A stretch of 64,000 nt of DNA from CAJXVY01 sp965657575 (GTDB lineage Bacteria; Actinomycetota; Actinomycetes; Actinomycetales; Microbacteriaceae): positions 1 through 64,000 of the forward strand of contig CBFHOK010000001.1 of NCBI GenBank assembly GCA_965657575.1, written 5' to 3'. This document shows positions 41,936 through 51,476 of the stretch, piece by piece. The notes below the pieces were generated by a model. That model saw only the letters and a program-made list of their open reading frames with translations, searched no databases and was not told the origin of the DNA. The translations under genes were made by a program, and so were the position numbers. Numbering within the stretch: the first letter of the stretch is position 1; each line of letters starts with the position of its first letter.

Positions 41936-44024
41936 TCCGACAGAGCGTATTTTCGAGCTCAGGGAGCTTATAAACAAATATCGAGACAGTTATTACAACC
42001 AAGATCTTTCGCTGGTCAGTGACGCTGAATATGACGTCTTAGAAAAAGAGCTCGCTCAGTTGGAGGCTCAATATCCTGAGTTTGCCGAAGAAAGCCCTTT
42101 GGCTGAGGTCGGTGGAGCTGTTTCTAATACTTTTGACCCGGTTGAGCATCTTGAGCCGATGATGAGTCTTGACAACGCATTCAGCTTTGATGAGTTGCAG
42201 GCCTGGAGTGATCGTGTTGGCTCAGGGCCTTTTTTATGTGAATTGAAAATTGACGGCCTTGCCATAAACCTCCGTTACCTCAACGGAAAACTGGTCTCAG
42301 CGGCAACCAGGGGAGACGGAGTTACGGGTGAGGATGTGACACTGAATGCCAAAACCTTGCCGCAAATACCTACTGAACTGGCTGGCGAGAATCACCCCGA
42401 ACAGATTGAAATCAGAGGAGAGGTTTATTTCGCCCTAGACGATTTTGAAAAACTGAATGAAGGCTTGATTGCTGCCGGCAAAGCACCTTTTGCCAATCCC
42501 CGAAACAGTGCTAGCGGATCGCTTAGGCAAAAAGACCCGCAGATTACAAAAACCAGACCGCTAAAGCTCCTGGTTCACGGTTTCGGCGCTTGGGCGGAAC
42601 ACGGACTAAAAACACAAAGTGATGTTTATAAGCTTCTCAAGCAGTGGGGATTACCAGTTAGTGATAGAGCGGCAGTATTTGAAACCCTCACCGAAGTAGA
42701 GAATTTCATCGGCAAACACCTTGAGCTCAGGCATTCTTTGGAGCACGAGATAGACGGCGTTGTTGTGAAGGTGGATTCGCTTGAGAGACAGCGCCAGCTT
42801 GGTTTCACATCAAGGGCTCCTCGCTGGGCTATTGCCTATAAGTATCCTCCAGAGCAGGTGCAGACCAAACTCAATGACATCAAAGTCAGTATTGGCAGAA
42901 CTGGACGTGCAACTCCCTATGCGGTGGTGGAGCCAATCAAGGTTGCAGGCAGTGAGGTTGAGTTTGCCACCCTGCACAACCAAGACGTGGTGAAGGCCAA
43001 GGGTGTGTTGATTGGTGACACCGTGGTGCTCAGAAAAGCGGGGGATGTAATCCCCGAGATTTTGGGCCCTGTGGTGCAGTTGAGAGACGGCAGCGAAAAA
43101 ACATTTGTGATGCCAAAAAACTGCCCCGAATGCGGAACGGAATTAGCACCAGCCCAAGAGGGCGATGTTGATCTAAGGTGTCCCAATTCCAAATCCTGTC
43201 CGGCTCAATTGCGGGAGCGAATTGCCTACCTCGGATCCCGTTCAGCGCTGGACATCGAAGCACTCGGTTACGTATCGGCAACTGCATTGACCCAACCTGC
43301 CTCACCGGCTCCAGTCGTTTTGAGTGAGGCGGATATTTTTGACCTGACACTGGAAGATTTATTGCCAATCAGGGCCTATGTTTTGGATCCCGACACCGGT
43401 GAGAAAAAACTAGATGCTGAAGGTAATCCTAAAATCGTTGACTACTTCAAAAAGAAAAACGGTGAACCGGGGGAGATAGCACTGAAGCTACTTGCCAACC
43501 TGGAACAGGCCAAGCAGAGCGCTTTATGGAGAATCCTGGTTTCTCTTTCAATTCGCCACGTGGGGCCTGTGGCGGCGAGGGCTTTGGCCGATCACTTCGG
43601 TTCTATCGAGAGAATCTTTGAGGCCAGTGAGGATGAACTTGCAGAGATTGACGGGGTGGGTCCAACACTTGCTGAGAGCATAAAGACTTGGTACCAGGTT
43701 GATTGGCATCAAGAGATAATCCATCGCTGGAAACTAGCTGGGGTAAAAATGGAAATTGACGGTCACCCTGGGCCGGGACAACTATCCACCGAGGGAGTGC
43801 TCTCTGGCCAGACAGTGGTTGTTACCGGGTCCCTCGAGGGGATGACCCGTGATGAGGTTGAAGAGGCCATCAGGCAGGCAGGTGGGAAGCCAGCAAGCTC
43901 TGTTAGTAAAAAGACATCGTTTTTGGTGGCTGGGGCCAATGCTGGATCGAAACTAACAAAAGCAGAACAACTCGGAGTTGAGATAATAGACCTAGATGAG
44001 TTCAGAAGCCGTTTGAGTCTTTGA
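41928..44024 (+). CDS. ligA: NAD-dependent DNA ligase LigA
   Basis: A 698-residue replicative and repair ligase. The Ia and nucleotidyltransferase domains carry the AMP-lysine in ELKIDGLAINLRY and TSRAPRWAIAYKYPPEQ; the zinc finger is CPECG..CPNSKSC, followed by the HhH domain and a C-terminal BRCT (GQTVVVTGSLEGMTRDEVE). Between zinc finger and HhH, an actinobacterial insert of about 35 residues (YVLDPDTGEKKLDAEGNPK) is present. ATG 41928 is preferred over an upstream in-frame start at 41913, since it gives the usual N-terminus. Confidence 0.97.
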   Translation: MSNPTERIFELRELINKYRDSYYNQDLSLVSDAEYDVLEKELAQLEAQYPEFAEESPLAEVGGAVSNTFDPVEHLEPMMSLDNAFSFDELQAWSDRVGSGPFLCELKIDGLAINLRYLNGKLVSAATRGDGVTGEDVTLNAKTLPQIPTELAGENHPEQIEIRGEVYFALDDFEKLNEGLIAAGKAPFANPRNSASGSLRQKDPQITKTRPLKLLVHGFGAWAEHGLKTQSDVYKLLKQWGLPVSDRAAVFETLTEVENFIGKHLELRHSLEHEIDGVVVKVDSLERQRQLGFTSRAPRWAIAYKYPPEQVQTKLNDIKVSIGRTGRATPYAVVEPIKVAGSEVEFATLHNQDVVKAKGVLIGDTVVLRKAGDVIPEILGPVVQLRDGSEKTFVMPKNCPECGTELAPAQEGDVDLRCPNSKSCPAQLRERIAYLGSRSALDIEALGYVSATALTQPASPAPVVLSEADIFDLTLEDLLPIRAYVLDPDTGEKKLDAEGNPKIVDYFKKKNGEPGEIALKLLANLEQAKQSALWRILVSLSIRHVGPVAARALADHFGSIERIFEASEDELAEIDGVGPTLAESIKTWYQVDWHQEIIHRWKLAGVKMEIDGHPGPGQLSTEGVLSGQTVVVTGSLEGMTRDEVEEAIRQAGGKPASSVSKKTSFLVAGANAGSKLTKAEQLGVEIIDLDEFRSRLSL

Positions 44025-44063
44025 ACTACTTATAAGCTTGACCACATTGACTGAAAGCAACCA

Positions 44064-44360
44064 ATGAGTGAAATAACCCCTGAAAACGTGAGGCATCTGG
44101 CCTCTCTTGCAAGAATTTTGGTAACCGATGAAGAGGTGGAGAAGCTAGCCAAAGAGCTGGATGTGATTGTTGAGTCTGTGGCACAGGTGAAATCAGCCGT
44201 AAGTGATGACACACCAGCAACTTCTCACCCAATCCCTATGGCAAATGTTTATCGCGAGGATGAGGTCAAACCGTCGCTTTCTCAACAGCAGGCATTGAGT
44301 AACGCCCCTGATCAAGCAGAGGGCAAATTCAAAGTCAATGCAATTTTGGATGAGGAGTAA
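44064..44360 (+). CDS. gatC: Asp/Glu-tRNA amidotransferase subunit C
   Basis: A 98-residue small subunit stabilising the GatCAB complex that converts misacylated Glu-tRNA(Gln) and Asp-tRNA(Asn). ITPENVRHLASLARILVTDEE and SHPIPMANVYREDEVKPSLS are the conserved segments. First gene of gatC-gatA-gatB, 39 bp after ligA. Confidence 0.97.
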   Translation: MSEITPENVRHLASLARILVTDEEVEKLAKELDVIVESVAQVKSAVSDDTPATSHPIPMANVYREDEVKPSLSQQQALSNAPDQAEGKFKVNAILDEE

Positions 44361-44364
44361 ATCA

Positions 44365-45864
44365 GTGACCGAGCTTTATAAAAAACCAGCTAGTGAGCTG
44401 GCTGAAATGCTTCAGAAGCGTGAGGTCAGTTCAGTTGAGCTAACAAAACTGTTTCTAGACAGGTCAGAGAAGCTAAACCCGCTGACAAACAGCTACCTGC
44501 AGATAACCCGTGAAACGGCCATTGAGCAGGCAGAGAAGGCGGATCAGCTGATTGCAAGCGGTGATGCACCTTCTGCTCTTACAGGCGTTCCAATAGCCGT
44601 AAAAGACAACCTCACCACAACTGATGCGATTACAACCGCTGGTTCCAAAATCTTAGAAAATTACCTGCCGCAGTATGACTCGACGGTTGTCGCCAAGCTA
44701 AGAGCGGCTGGTATGCCGATTCTTGGCAAGACAAACTTGGACGAGTTTGCAATGGGTTCCTCAACTGAGTTCAGTGCATACGGTCCGAGTAAAAATCCTT
44801 GGGATTTAGAAAGAATCCCCGGTGGCAGTGGGGGAGGATCATCCTCAGCCGTTAGTGGTTTCTTGGCACCAATCGCAATCGGTTCTGACACTGGAGGCTC
44901 AATTCGGTTTCCAGCTGCGGTAACTGGAAGCGTTGGAGCAAAGCCAACATATGGCGCAGTTTCTCGTTACGGATTGATTGCCCTGGCAAGCTCGTTAGAT
45001 CAGGTTGGCCCAGTTGCAAACGATGTTTATGACTCGGCGATGCTGCAGGATGTGATTGCAGGTCACGACCCAATGGATTCAACCTCTATTGTCGAATCCC
45101 TCGGTCAGATGGCTGAATTTGCAAAGAAAAACGACGTCAGCGGTTTGCGAGTTGGTGTTATCAAACAACTTGCAAGTGATGGTTTTCACCCAGGTGTGAA
45201 GGCGAGATTCGATGAATCGATCAAATTGCTTAGTGACGCTGGAGCGCAGATTGTTGAGGTTGACTGTCCAAGTTTTGAGTATGCGGTTAGTGCTTACTAT
45301 CTCATCTTGCCCGCCGAGGCATCTTCAAACCTAGCCAGGTTTGACTCTGTCAGGTTTGGCAAGAGAGTTCTGCCGGAGGGAAACCCAACCATTGAGCGAG
45401 TAATGGCTGCAACCAGAGAAGCGGGCTTTGGACCCGAGGTGAAGAGAAGAATAATCCTCGGAACCTATGCGCTATCCAGTGGTTACTACGATGCTTACTA
45501 CGGCTCAGCCCAAAAGGTTAGAACATTGATTCAACGCGATTTCGAAAAGGCTTTTGCTGCTGCTGATGTGTTGATTTCACCAACCGCTCCAACAACAGCA
45601 TTCAAATTCGGCGAGAAAATGGATGACCCACTGGCTATGTATTTGAACGACATTGCAACCATCCCTGCAAACCTGGCTGGAATACCAGGTATCAGCATTC
45701 CGAATGGTCTGGCAGAGAATGATATGCCGTCGGGACTTCAGATTCTGGCTCCAGCAATGAAAGACGGGCTGATGTATTCGGCGGCTGCCGGTATCGAGAA
45801 ACTACACAACGATCAGTGGGGTAAGCGAATGATTGATTTTGCTCCAGAGTTGGGGGTGAACTAA
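44365..45864 (+). CDS. gatA: Asp/Glu-tRNA amidotransferase subunit A
   Basis: A 499-residue amidase-signature subunit that releases ammonia from glutamine. The Ser-cisSer-Lys triad is in GVPIAVKDNLTT (Lys) and PGGSGGGSSSAVSG, with GSDTGGSIRFPA (nucleophile Ser). GTG 44365 is behind GAGGAG 4 bp after gatC; a longer frame from 44338 overlaps gatC without a ribosome site. The stop overlaps gatB by one base. Confidence 0.96.
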   Translation: MTELYKKPASELAEMLQKREVSSVELTKLFLDRSEKLNPLTNSYLQITRETAIEQAEKADQLIASGDAPSALTGVPIAVKDNLTTTDAITTAGSKILENYLPQYDSTVVAKLRAAGMPILGKTNLDEFAMGSSTEFSAYGPSKNPWDLERIPGGSGGGSSSAVSGFLAPIAIGSDTGGSIRFPAAVTGSVGAKPTYGAVSRYGLIALASSLDQVGPVANDVYDSAMLQDVIAGHDPMDSTSIVESLGQMAEFAKKNDVSGLRVGVIKQLASDGFHPGVKARFDESIKLLSDAGAQIVEVDCPSFEYAVSAYYLILPAEASSNLARFDSVRFGKRVLPEGNPTIERVMAATREAGFGPEVKRRIILGTYALSSGYYDAYYGSAQKVRTLIQRDFEKAFAAADVLISPTAPTTAFKFGEKMDDPLAMYLNDIATIPANLAGIPGISIPNGLAENDMPSGLQILAPAMKDGLMYSAAAGIEKLHNDQWGKRMIDFAPELGVN

Positions 45865-47363
45865 TGGCCAAGGCTGAATTGATGGATTTTGATAAAGCAA
45901 TCGAGAAGTATGAGGTTGTCATAGGTCTTGAGGTGCACGTTGAGCTAAACACCAACACCAAGATGTTTTGTGGATGTGCAAACGTGTTTGGAAATGAACC
46001 AAACACCAACGTGTGCCCGGTATGCCTTGGTCTCCCAGGAGCACTTCCGGTGGTCAACGGAAAGGCTGTTGAATCTAGCATCGCAATAGGTCTCGCATTG
46101 AACTGCTCAATTGCCAAAGACGGCAGATTTGCAAGAAAGAACTATTTCTATCCGGATCTGAGCAAGAACTTCCAAACAAGTCAGTATGACGAACCAATTG
46201 CCTATGAGGGGCAGTTGGATGTCCCGGTTGCAAGTGGCAAGGTCTTCACAGTGGGTATCGAAAGAGCACACATGGAGGAAGATGCTGGAAAGCTAACCCA
46301 CGTAGGTGGTGCTGGTCGTATTCAGGGAGCGGAATATTCACTGGTTGATTTCAACCGAGCCGGTGTTCCACTTGTTGAAATTGTGACCAAGCCAATCTTT
46401 GGCGCAGAGGCAGAAGCTCCGGAGTTAGCCAGCGCTTATGTCAGGCAGATTCGTGAAATCGTGAAGGCGATGGATGTCAGTGATGCCCGTATGGAGCGTG
46501 GAAATGTCAGATGTGATGCAAACGTTTCACTTCGTCCCAGAGGCCAGGAAAAACTAGGCACCAGGACTGAGACCAAAAACGTAAACTCTCTCAGAAGTGT
46601 TGAAAATGCAGTTAGGTATGAAATTCAGCGCCAGGCGGCAATTTTGGAAGCTGGCGGGAGCATCACCCAGGAAACTCGTCACTGGCACGAGGATAAGAAA
46701 TATACCTCAGCCGGAAGACCTAAATCAGACGCCGATGACTACCGATACTTCCCTGAGCCTGACCTGGTCCCGGTTCAGCCGAGTGACGAGCTAATTGAGA
46801 AAATTCGCTCAATGCTTCCAGAAAACCCAGCCAGCAGAAGAGCAAGACTGCAAGCTGAGTGGGGAATGGGTGACCTTGAATTCAGAGACATCGTAAATTC
46901 TGACCTGCTGGACGAGGTTGATCAAACCGTTTCACTTGGTGCAACTGCGCAAGCAGCTAAGAAGTGGTGGACAGGCGAGATTGCCCGAATTGCTAACAGC
47001 GAGGGTAAAGAATTTACCGAGCTTTCGGTGACACCTAAAGATGTCGCCGAGCTTGAGCAAATGATTCAGTCAGGAAAGCTCAACGACCGTTTGGCTCGTG
47101 AAGCCCTAGCGGGCGTAATTGCGGGCGAGGGAAACGTTTCAGAGGTTATGTCCTCACGCGGATTAGAGGTCGTCAGTGACGATGGAGCGCTGACCGCTGC
47201 TGTTGATAAGGCATTGGCTGAACAGCCTGATGTTTTGGAGAAAATCAAAGCCGGCAAGGAGCAGGCTGCCGGCGCGATCATTGGTGCGGTAATGAAAGAG
47301 ATGCGCGGACAGGCCGATGCTGCCAGGGTCCGTGAGCTTATTCTGGAAAGGGCTAAAGCCTAG
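45864..47363 (+). CDS. gatB: Asp/Glu-tRNA amidotransferase subunit B
   Basis: A 499-residue subunit that binds tRNA and performs phosphorylation and amidation. VIGLEVHVELNTNTKMFCGC (zinc cysteine region), FYPDLSKNFQTSQYDEPI and RGNVRCDANVSLRP are diagnostic; the C-terminal YqeY-like domain ends in MKEMRGQADAARVRELI. Starts in the gatA stop (TAATG). Eight bases later begins the antisense tRNA-His. Presence of the full trimer implies indirect tRNA-Gln and possibly tRNA-Asn charging. Confidence 0.97.
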   Translation: MAKAELMDFDKAIEKYEVVIGLEVHVELNTNTKMFCGCANVFGNEPNTNVCPVCLGLPGALPVVNGKAVESSIAIGLALNCSIAKDGRFARKNYFYPDLSKNFQTSQYDEPIAYEGQLDVPVASGKVFTVGIERAHMEEDAGKLTHVGGAGRIQGAEYSLVDFNRAGVPLVEIVTKPIFGAEAEAPELASAYVRQIREIVKAMDVSDARMERGNVRCDANVSLRPRGQEKLGTRTETKNVNSLRSVENAVRYEIQRQAAILEAGGSITQETRHWHEDKKYTSAGRPKSDADDYRYFPEPDLVPVQPSDELIEKIRSMLPENPASRRARLQAEWGMGDLEFRDIVNSDLLDEVDQTVSLGATAQAAKKWWTGEIARIANSEGKEFTELSVTPKDVAELEQMIQSGKLNDRLAREALAGVIAGEGNVSEVMSSRGLEVVSDDGALTAAVDKALAEQPDVLEKIKAGKEQAAGAIIGAVMKEMRGQADAARVRELILERAKA

Positions 47364-47370
47364 AGGAATT

Positions 47371-47447
47371 TGGGGTGAGTAACGGGACTTGAACCCGCGG
47401 CCCCCTGGACCACAACCAGGTGCTCTACCAGCTGAGCTATACCCACC
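47371..47447 (-). tRNA. tRNA-His (GTG)
   Basis: Complete cloverleaf on the minus strand: 5' GGTGGGTA pairs with 3' TACTCACC to form the 8 bp acceptor with the extra G-1:C73 pair that is specific for tRNA-His. The anticodon loop is TTGTGGT (anticodon GTG), the T-arm contains GGTTCAAGTCC, and CCA is encoded (47373-47371). One G:T pair occurs in the acceptor. Confidence 0.97.
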
Positions 47448-47473
47448 AAGATCTCCCTTGAATTAGGAAGACA

Positions 47474-48076
47474 TCAAATTGTATCAGCTTGTAATGCTTT
47501 GGCTACCGCTTTTGCATCTTCAGCTTTAGGTCCAGGGGCATCAACCAGCACAACCTGCCGGTAGTAGCGAAGCTCAATGATTGATTCCTGAATGTCGGCA
47601 AGCGCTCTGTGGTTGCCGGCTTTTTTGGGCTGCTGTTGATAAACATCTGGAAACCAGCGCCTTGAGAGCTCTTTTAGGCTTGAAACATCAATATTGCGGT
47701 AGTGCAAAAAAGAGTCAAGCTCGGGCATTTGACGGTTTATAAACATCCGGTCGGTTCCGATTGAGTTTCCGCATAACGGAGCTGTCCTGGGTTCCTCAAT
47801 GAACTGTTTTATGTATTTCGTCACCTGCTTATCTGCCTCTTGCAGCGTGATTCCGTTTTCCAGCTCAGGCAGAAGCCCTGACTTCTCATGCATTTTGGTG
47901 ACAAACTCGCCCATGTTTGAAAGGGCTGCCTCGCTGGGCTTTATTACAAGCTGCAGTCCCTCATCCAATACATTCAGCTCGGAGTCGGTAACTATTACAG
48001 CTATTTCAACTATCTCGTCTTTTTCTAAGTCGAGACCGGTCATCTCGCAGTCAACCCACACTAAATTTGATGGCAC
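47474..48076 (-). CDS. orn: oligoribonuclease
   Basis: A 200-residue DEDDh 3'-5' exoribonuclease that degrades di- to oligonucleotides, including pGpG. VWVDCEMTGLDLEKDEIVE (first Asp-Glu), CGNSIGTDRMF (Asp) and GNHRALADIQES (His, Asp) complete the active site. GTG 48076 lies 3 bp downstream of the RND permease stop, with AGGAG inside the end of that gene, so it is translated from the RND transcript. Confidence 0.96.
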   Translation of the reverse strand: MPSNLVWVDCEMTGLDLEKDEIVEIAVIVTDSELNVLDEGLQLVIKPSEAALSNMGEFVTKMHEKSGLLPELENGITLQEADKQVTKYIKQFIEEPRTAPLCGNSIGTDRMFINRQMPELDSFLHYRNIDVSSLKELSRRWFPDVYQQQPKKAGNHRALADIQESIIELRYYRQVVLVDAPGPKAEDAKAVAKALQADTI

Positions 48077-48079
48077 TTC

Positions 48080-51000
48080 TTATGCTCCTGCGTGCCTGGC
48101 TCGCTTGGTTGCCCGCTCTAGCTTGTTCTGTTCTCTACGGGCAATTCTTAGCTGCTTGCGGTCTGTTCGTCCCTCAACCAGCCAGTAAAGAACCGGCACA
48201 AGTATCAGCGTCAGGATGGTTGATGAGAACAATCCACCAATTACCACCACCGCCAAAGGTTGCGAGATAAATCCACTACCACCGGTAACACCAAGGGCAA
48301 GGGGAGTGAGGGCAAAGATGGTGGCAAATGCTGTCATCAGAATTGGCCTCAGGCGCTGTCTTGAACCGCTCATCATCGCATCTTGAACGCTTCTGCCCTG
48401 CTCTCGATACTGATTGATCAGGTCAATCAGAACAATTGCGTTTGTGACCACAATGCCTGTCAGCAACAAAAGTCCAATCAACGACGGAACAGCTAGGGCG
48501 ATGTCGGTTACCAGCAGCATCACAAATGCTCCGGTTGCTGCAAAAGGAATACTAACCAGCAGTATCAGCGGCTGAATCAGTGAACCGAAGGTTGCAACCA
48601 GCACGATGTAAATAATTGCAATTGCTGCAAGCAATGCCAATCCCAGTTGGAAGAAGCTCTCCGCCTGGTCAGCTGCAACTCCACCAACTAGCGCATCTGT
48701 TCCAGCAGGAAGTTCGACCTCGTCCAAGGCTTCGGTTATCTGAGCTGTAACCGCACCGAGGTCGTCAAAGTTGGAGGAGATAGAAACCGTAGCTGTCCTG
48801 TCTCCAAGTTCACTGGTGATCTGTCTTGGTTTCAAAACTTCTTCAACAGAGGCAATCGAACTTAGGGTTACAGGTCCGGTAGCGGTTGGAATCAAGATCT
48901 GCTCAACCTCGTCGATGGTTTCAGGTATCTGTTGATTGGCAACATAGATATCGATGTCGTCACCTTCAACATTCAGGGCACCAATAGGTTGCGGTCTGAG
49001 CTGGTTGCTAACAATGCCGCTGACTGCAATCTCGCTGAGACCAATCTCAGCTGCCGCTTCACGGTCAACCTGGACTTCCAATACTCTTTCGGCAGCAGCT
49101 AGCGAGGTTGTGATGTTGTCGACATAGCTAAGTGGCCGCATTGCCTGAACAACCTCATCGACTATTCGAGCAAGGTCCTCTTCGCTGGCACTGGAGATCT
49201 CGATATCAATGGTGTCGCTTCCTCCGAAACCACCTCCACCTTCGCTTATGGATACCTCTCCAAGATCTTCTCTCGCACCTGCCAGACGTGTTACCTCGGA
49301 CCGAACCTCATCGATATCGGCATCTTCTTCAACAGTTACTGTCAATCGAATTCCTTGAGCACTTGCTCCGAAGGCCACTCGACCGTCAACGGTTGATCCC
49401 ACGGAGGCTTGAACCAGCTCGACACCTTCAATGTCGATTACAAGTGCTTCAAGCTCCTTGGCTGCGGCATCCTGCTCTTCAAAGCTTGTCTGTCCCGCCA
49501 GTTCTTGGTTAACAACAAACTGATCGCTTCCGCCATCGTCTAAGAAGTCAGTTCTCAGCTGGGGTACAAGCGAGAATGTGTAGCCAAGAACCAACAGCGC
49601 CGCTGTCAAAGTAATCCAGGGGTGATCTGTGGTGGTTCTAAGGATTGGCACGTAGCCTTTTTGCAAGAAACCTTTTTGTTCTTGGATTTCTTGCTCTTCG
49701 CGCTGACGCTGTTCGAATCCGACAGGGTTTTCAGCCTGTGCTTTTTTGAGCTTTTTACTCATGCCCAGGAACCAGTAAGCCAAGACAGGAATGATCGTCA
49801 AGGAAACCAGCAATGAGGCCAACAGTGCCAGGGCGACTGTGAATGCAAAGGGTCTGAATAGTTCTCCAACGATTCCACCGACCAATCCCAGTGGTACAAA
49901 TACAGCAGCATTGGTGATTGTGGAGGATGTAATCGCTCCGGCAACTTCTTTTACGGCAGTCTTGATTGCATCAAGCTTTTCTTTTCCATAAGAAAGATGC
50001 CTGTTGATGTTTTCAATAACAACGATTGAGTCATCCACCACTCGACCGATAGCAATTGTTAGGCCACCGAGGGTAAGGATATTGAGTGAGAAATCAGCTG
50101 CTGCCAAACCAATGAAGGTAATCAACACTGAAGTAGGAATTGAGACAGCGGTGATGATGGTGGATTTGAAACTCAGCAGGAATATAAGAATTACCAGCAC
50201 AGCAAAGCTAAGACCGAGGATTCCCTCTGTGGTGAGGTCCTCGATTGATTTTTCAATAAAAGGTGCCTGGTCGAGAGTTGTTGCTACCGTAACCGGCTTG
50301 CTAAGCCCATCTTCTAACTCGGCAATCAGTTCGGTTACGCCGTTGGAGACATCGACACTGTTTCCATCCGGGGTTTTGGTAATCGATATCGCAAGAGATT
50401 CAGAGCCATTTACACGGGATATCGAGGAGATCGGAGCATCTATCAATGAAACATCGGCAACATCGCTAATTAGCACCACCGAAGGCTGGCCTGGGGCAAT
50501 TAGAGGCAATGCGGCAAAGTCTTCAACCGTTGAGACGCGCGAGCCCACCTCAACTGCAATTGATCCTTCTTCATCTTCAAGTGTTCCAGCAGGAAGTACC
50601 AAACCATTCTGCTGCAAAGCTGTTGTAATGCTTTGCTGGGTTAGACCAAAGCTTGCAAGTGCCTGCTGGTCAATGTCCATCTCGATTCGTTTTTCACGAG
50701 CTCCGCTGATAGCAATGTCTCTAACACCGTCAACCTGTCTAAATAATGACGGTGCAATTTCTTCAAGCTCTTTCGCGATTGCCTCGTTGTCACCATCATT
50801 GGCACTAACTGCCAAAACAATGATTGGAACCTCGTCAAATGATCCTGCTATGACCTGCGGACTCACATCACTTGGAAGCGATCCCTCGATGGCACTCACC
50901 GCAGAATTCAGGGCATCGGTGATTTCGGATGTGGTTTTTCCAAACTCAAAGGTGGCGGTGATAACACTCAGTCCCTGCGAGCTTGTGGCACTGGTTGAAT

Positions 51001-51235
51001 CAATGCCCTCAAGGCTTGTGATGCTGGATTCCAAAACCTGTGAAACTTGCTCATCAACAATCTCAGGTGAAGCACCTGGATAGGGGGTAACAACAGCTGC
51101 GGTTGGAAACTGAATGGATGGGATGAGCTCTTGCTTTAGAGAGGTGAGGGAGACAAATCCTCCAACTGCAACTAAAAGGGTAAGTAAAGCTACAACAATT
51201 CTGTTTGCCAGAGATAGATTGGCGAGTTTTGACAA
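48080..51235 (-). CDS. RND efflux permease (HAE1/AcrB-like), without adaptor
   Basis: A 1051-residue RND permease with 12 predicted helices and two large extracytoplasmic loops. TAAVVTPYPGASPEIVDEQV (N-terminal porter region) and IGRVVDDSIVVIENINRHL in helix 4 (Asp-Asp proton relay) are typical; in helix 10 the relay Lys is replaced, GIVVTNAIVLIDL. TTG 51235 behind AGGAGGAA is preferred to an upstream in-frame start at 51271. No membrane-fusion adaptor or outer-membrane factor is nearby, as expected in a monoderm. Orn follows 3 bp downstream. Substrate is unknown. Confidence 0.88.
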   Translation of the reverse strand: MSKLANLSLANRIVVALLTLLVAVGGFVSLTSLKQELIPSIQFPTAAVVTPYPGASPEIVDEQVSQVLESSITSLEGIDSTSATSSQGLSVITATFEFGKTTSEITDALNSAVSAIEGSLPSDVSPQVIAGSFDEVPIIVLAVSANDGDNEAIAKELEEIAPSLFRQVDGVRDIAISGAREKRIEMDIDQQALASFGLTQQSITTALQQNGLVLPAGTLEDEEGSIAVEVGSRVSTVEDFAALPLIAPGQPSVVLISDVADVSLIDAPISSISRVNGSESLAISITKTPDGNSVDVSNGVTELIAELEDGLSKPVTVATTLDQAPFIEKSIEDLTTEGILGLSFAVLVILIFLLSFKSTIITAVSIPTSVLITFIGLAAADFSLNILTLGGLTIAIGRVVDDSIVVIENINRHLSYGKEKLDAIKTAVKEVAGAITSSTITNAAVFVPLGLVGGIVGELFRPFAFTVALALLASLLVSLTIIPVLAYWFLGMSKKLKKAQAENPVGFEQRQREEQEIQEQKGFLQKGYVPILRTTTDHPWITLTAALLVLGYTFSLVPQLRTDFLDDGGSDQFVVNQELAGQTSFEEQDAAAKELEALVIDIEGVELVQASVGSTVDGRVAFGASAQGIRLTVTVEEDADIDEVRSEVTRLAGAREDLGEVSISEGGGGFGGSDTIDIEISSASEEDLARIVDEVVQAMRPLSYVDNITTSLAAAERVLEVQVDREAAAEIGLSEIAVSGIVSNQLRPQPIGALNVEGDDIDIYVANQQIPETIDEVEQILIPTATGPVTLSSIASVEEVLKPRQITSELGDRTATVSISSNFDDLGAVTAQITEALDEVELPAGTDALVGGVAADQAESFFQLGLALLAAIAIIYIVLVATFGSLIQPLILLVSIPFAATGAFVMLLVTDIALAVPSLIGLLLLTGIVVTNAIVLIDLINQYREQGRSVQDAMMSGSRQRLRPILMTAFATIFALTPLALGVTGGSGFISQPLAVVVIGGLFSSTILTLILVPVLYWLVEGRTDRKQLRIARREQNKLERATKRARHAGA

Positions 51236-51332
51236 GTTTCCTCCTGGGGAAAGACCCCTATAGTCTTGCACTGTTCACTTACGAGATTACTCTTGATTCG
51301 CTGAGTTTTTCTATCAGCTGAATATCGGTAAT

Positions 51333-51360
51333 TTGCAAGCTTTTATGAAAATGCTAATAA
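51333..51360 (+). promoter_or_regulatory. candidate promoter of tRNA-Arg
   Basis: TTGCAA (51333-51338) and TAATAA (51355-51360) with 16 bp spacing end 13 bp before the tRNA 5' end, a plausible distance. Pattern match only. Confidence 0.4.
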
Positions 51361-51373
51361 ACTTTGTGCTTGT

Positions 51374-51449
51374 GCCCTCGTAGCTCAGCGGATAGAGCAG
51401 AAGACTTCTAATCTTTTGGTCGCAGGTTCGATTCCTGCCGAGGGCGCCA
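51374..51449 (+). tRNA. tRNA-Arg (TCT)
   Basis: Acceptor GCCCTCG pairs with CGAGGGC; D-arm GCTC..GAGC; anticodon stem GAAGA/TCTTT around loop CTTCTAA (anticodon TCT, reads AGA/AGG); T-arm GCAGG-TTCGATT-CCTGC; discriminator G and encoded CCA (51447-51449). Confidence 0.97.
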
Positions 51450-51476
51450 GATTTATTCTTTTACCAATCCAGCTGA

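Noticed and set aside
50004..51083. 359-codon open frame antisense to the RND permease gene
   Set aside because: It mirrors codon bias of the real gene, has no ribosome site and its product is Ser/Thr-rich without domain resemblance. The opposite strand encodes a complete RND protein.
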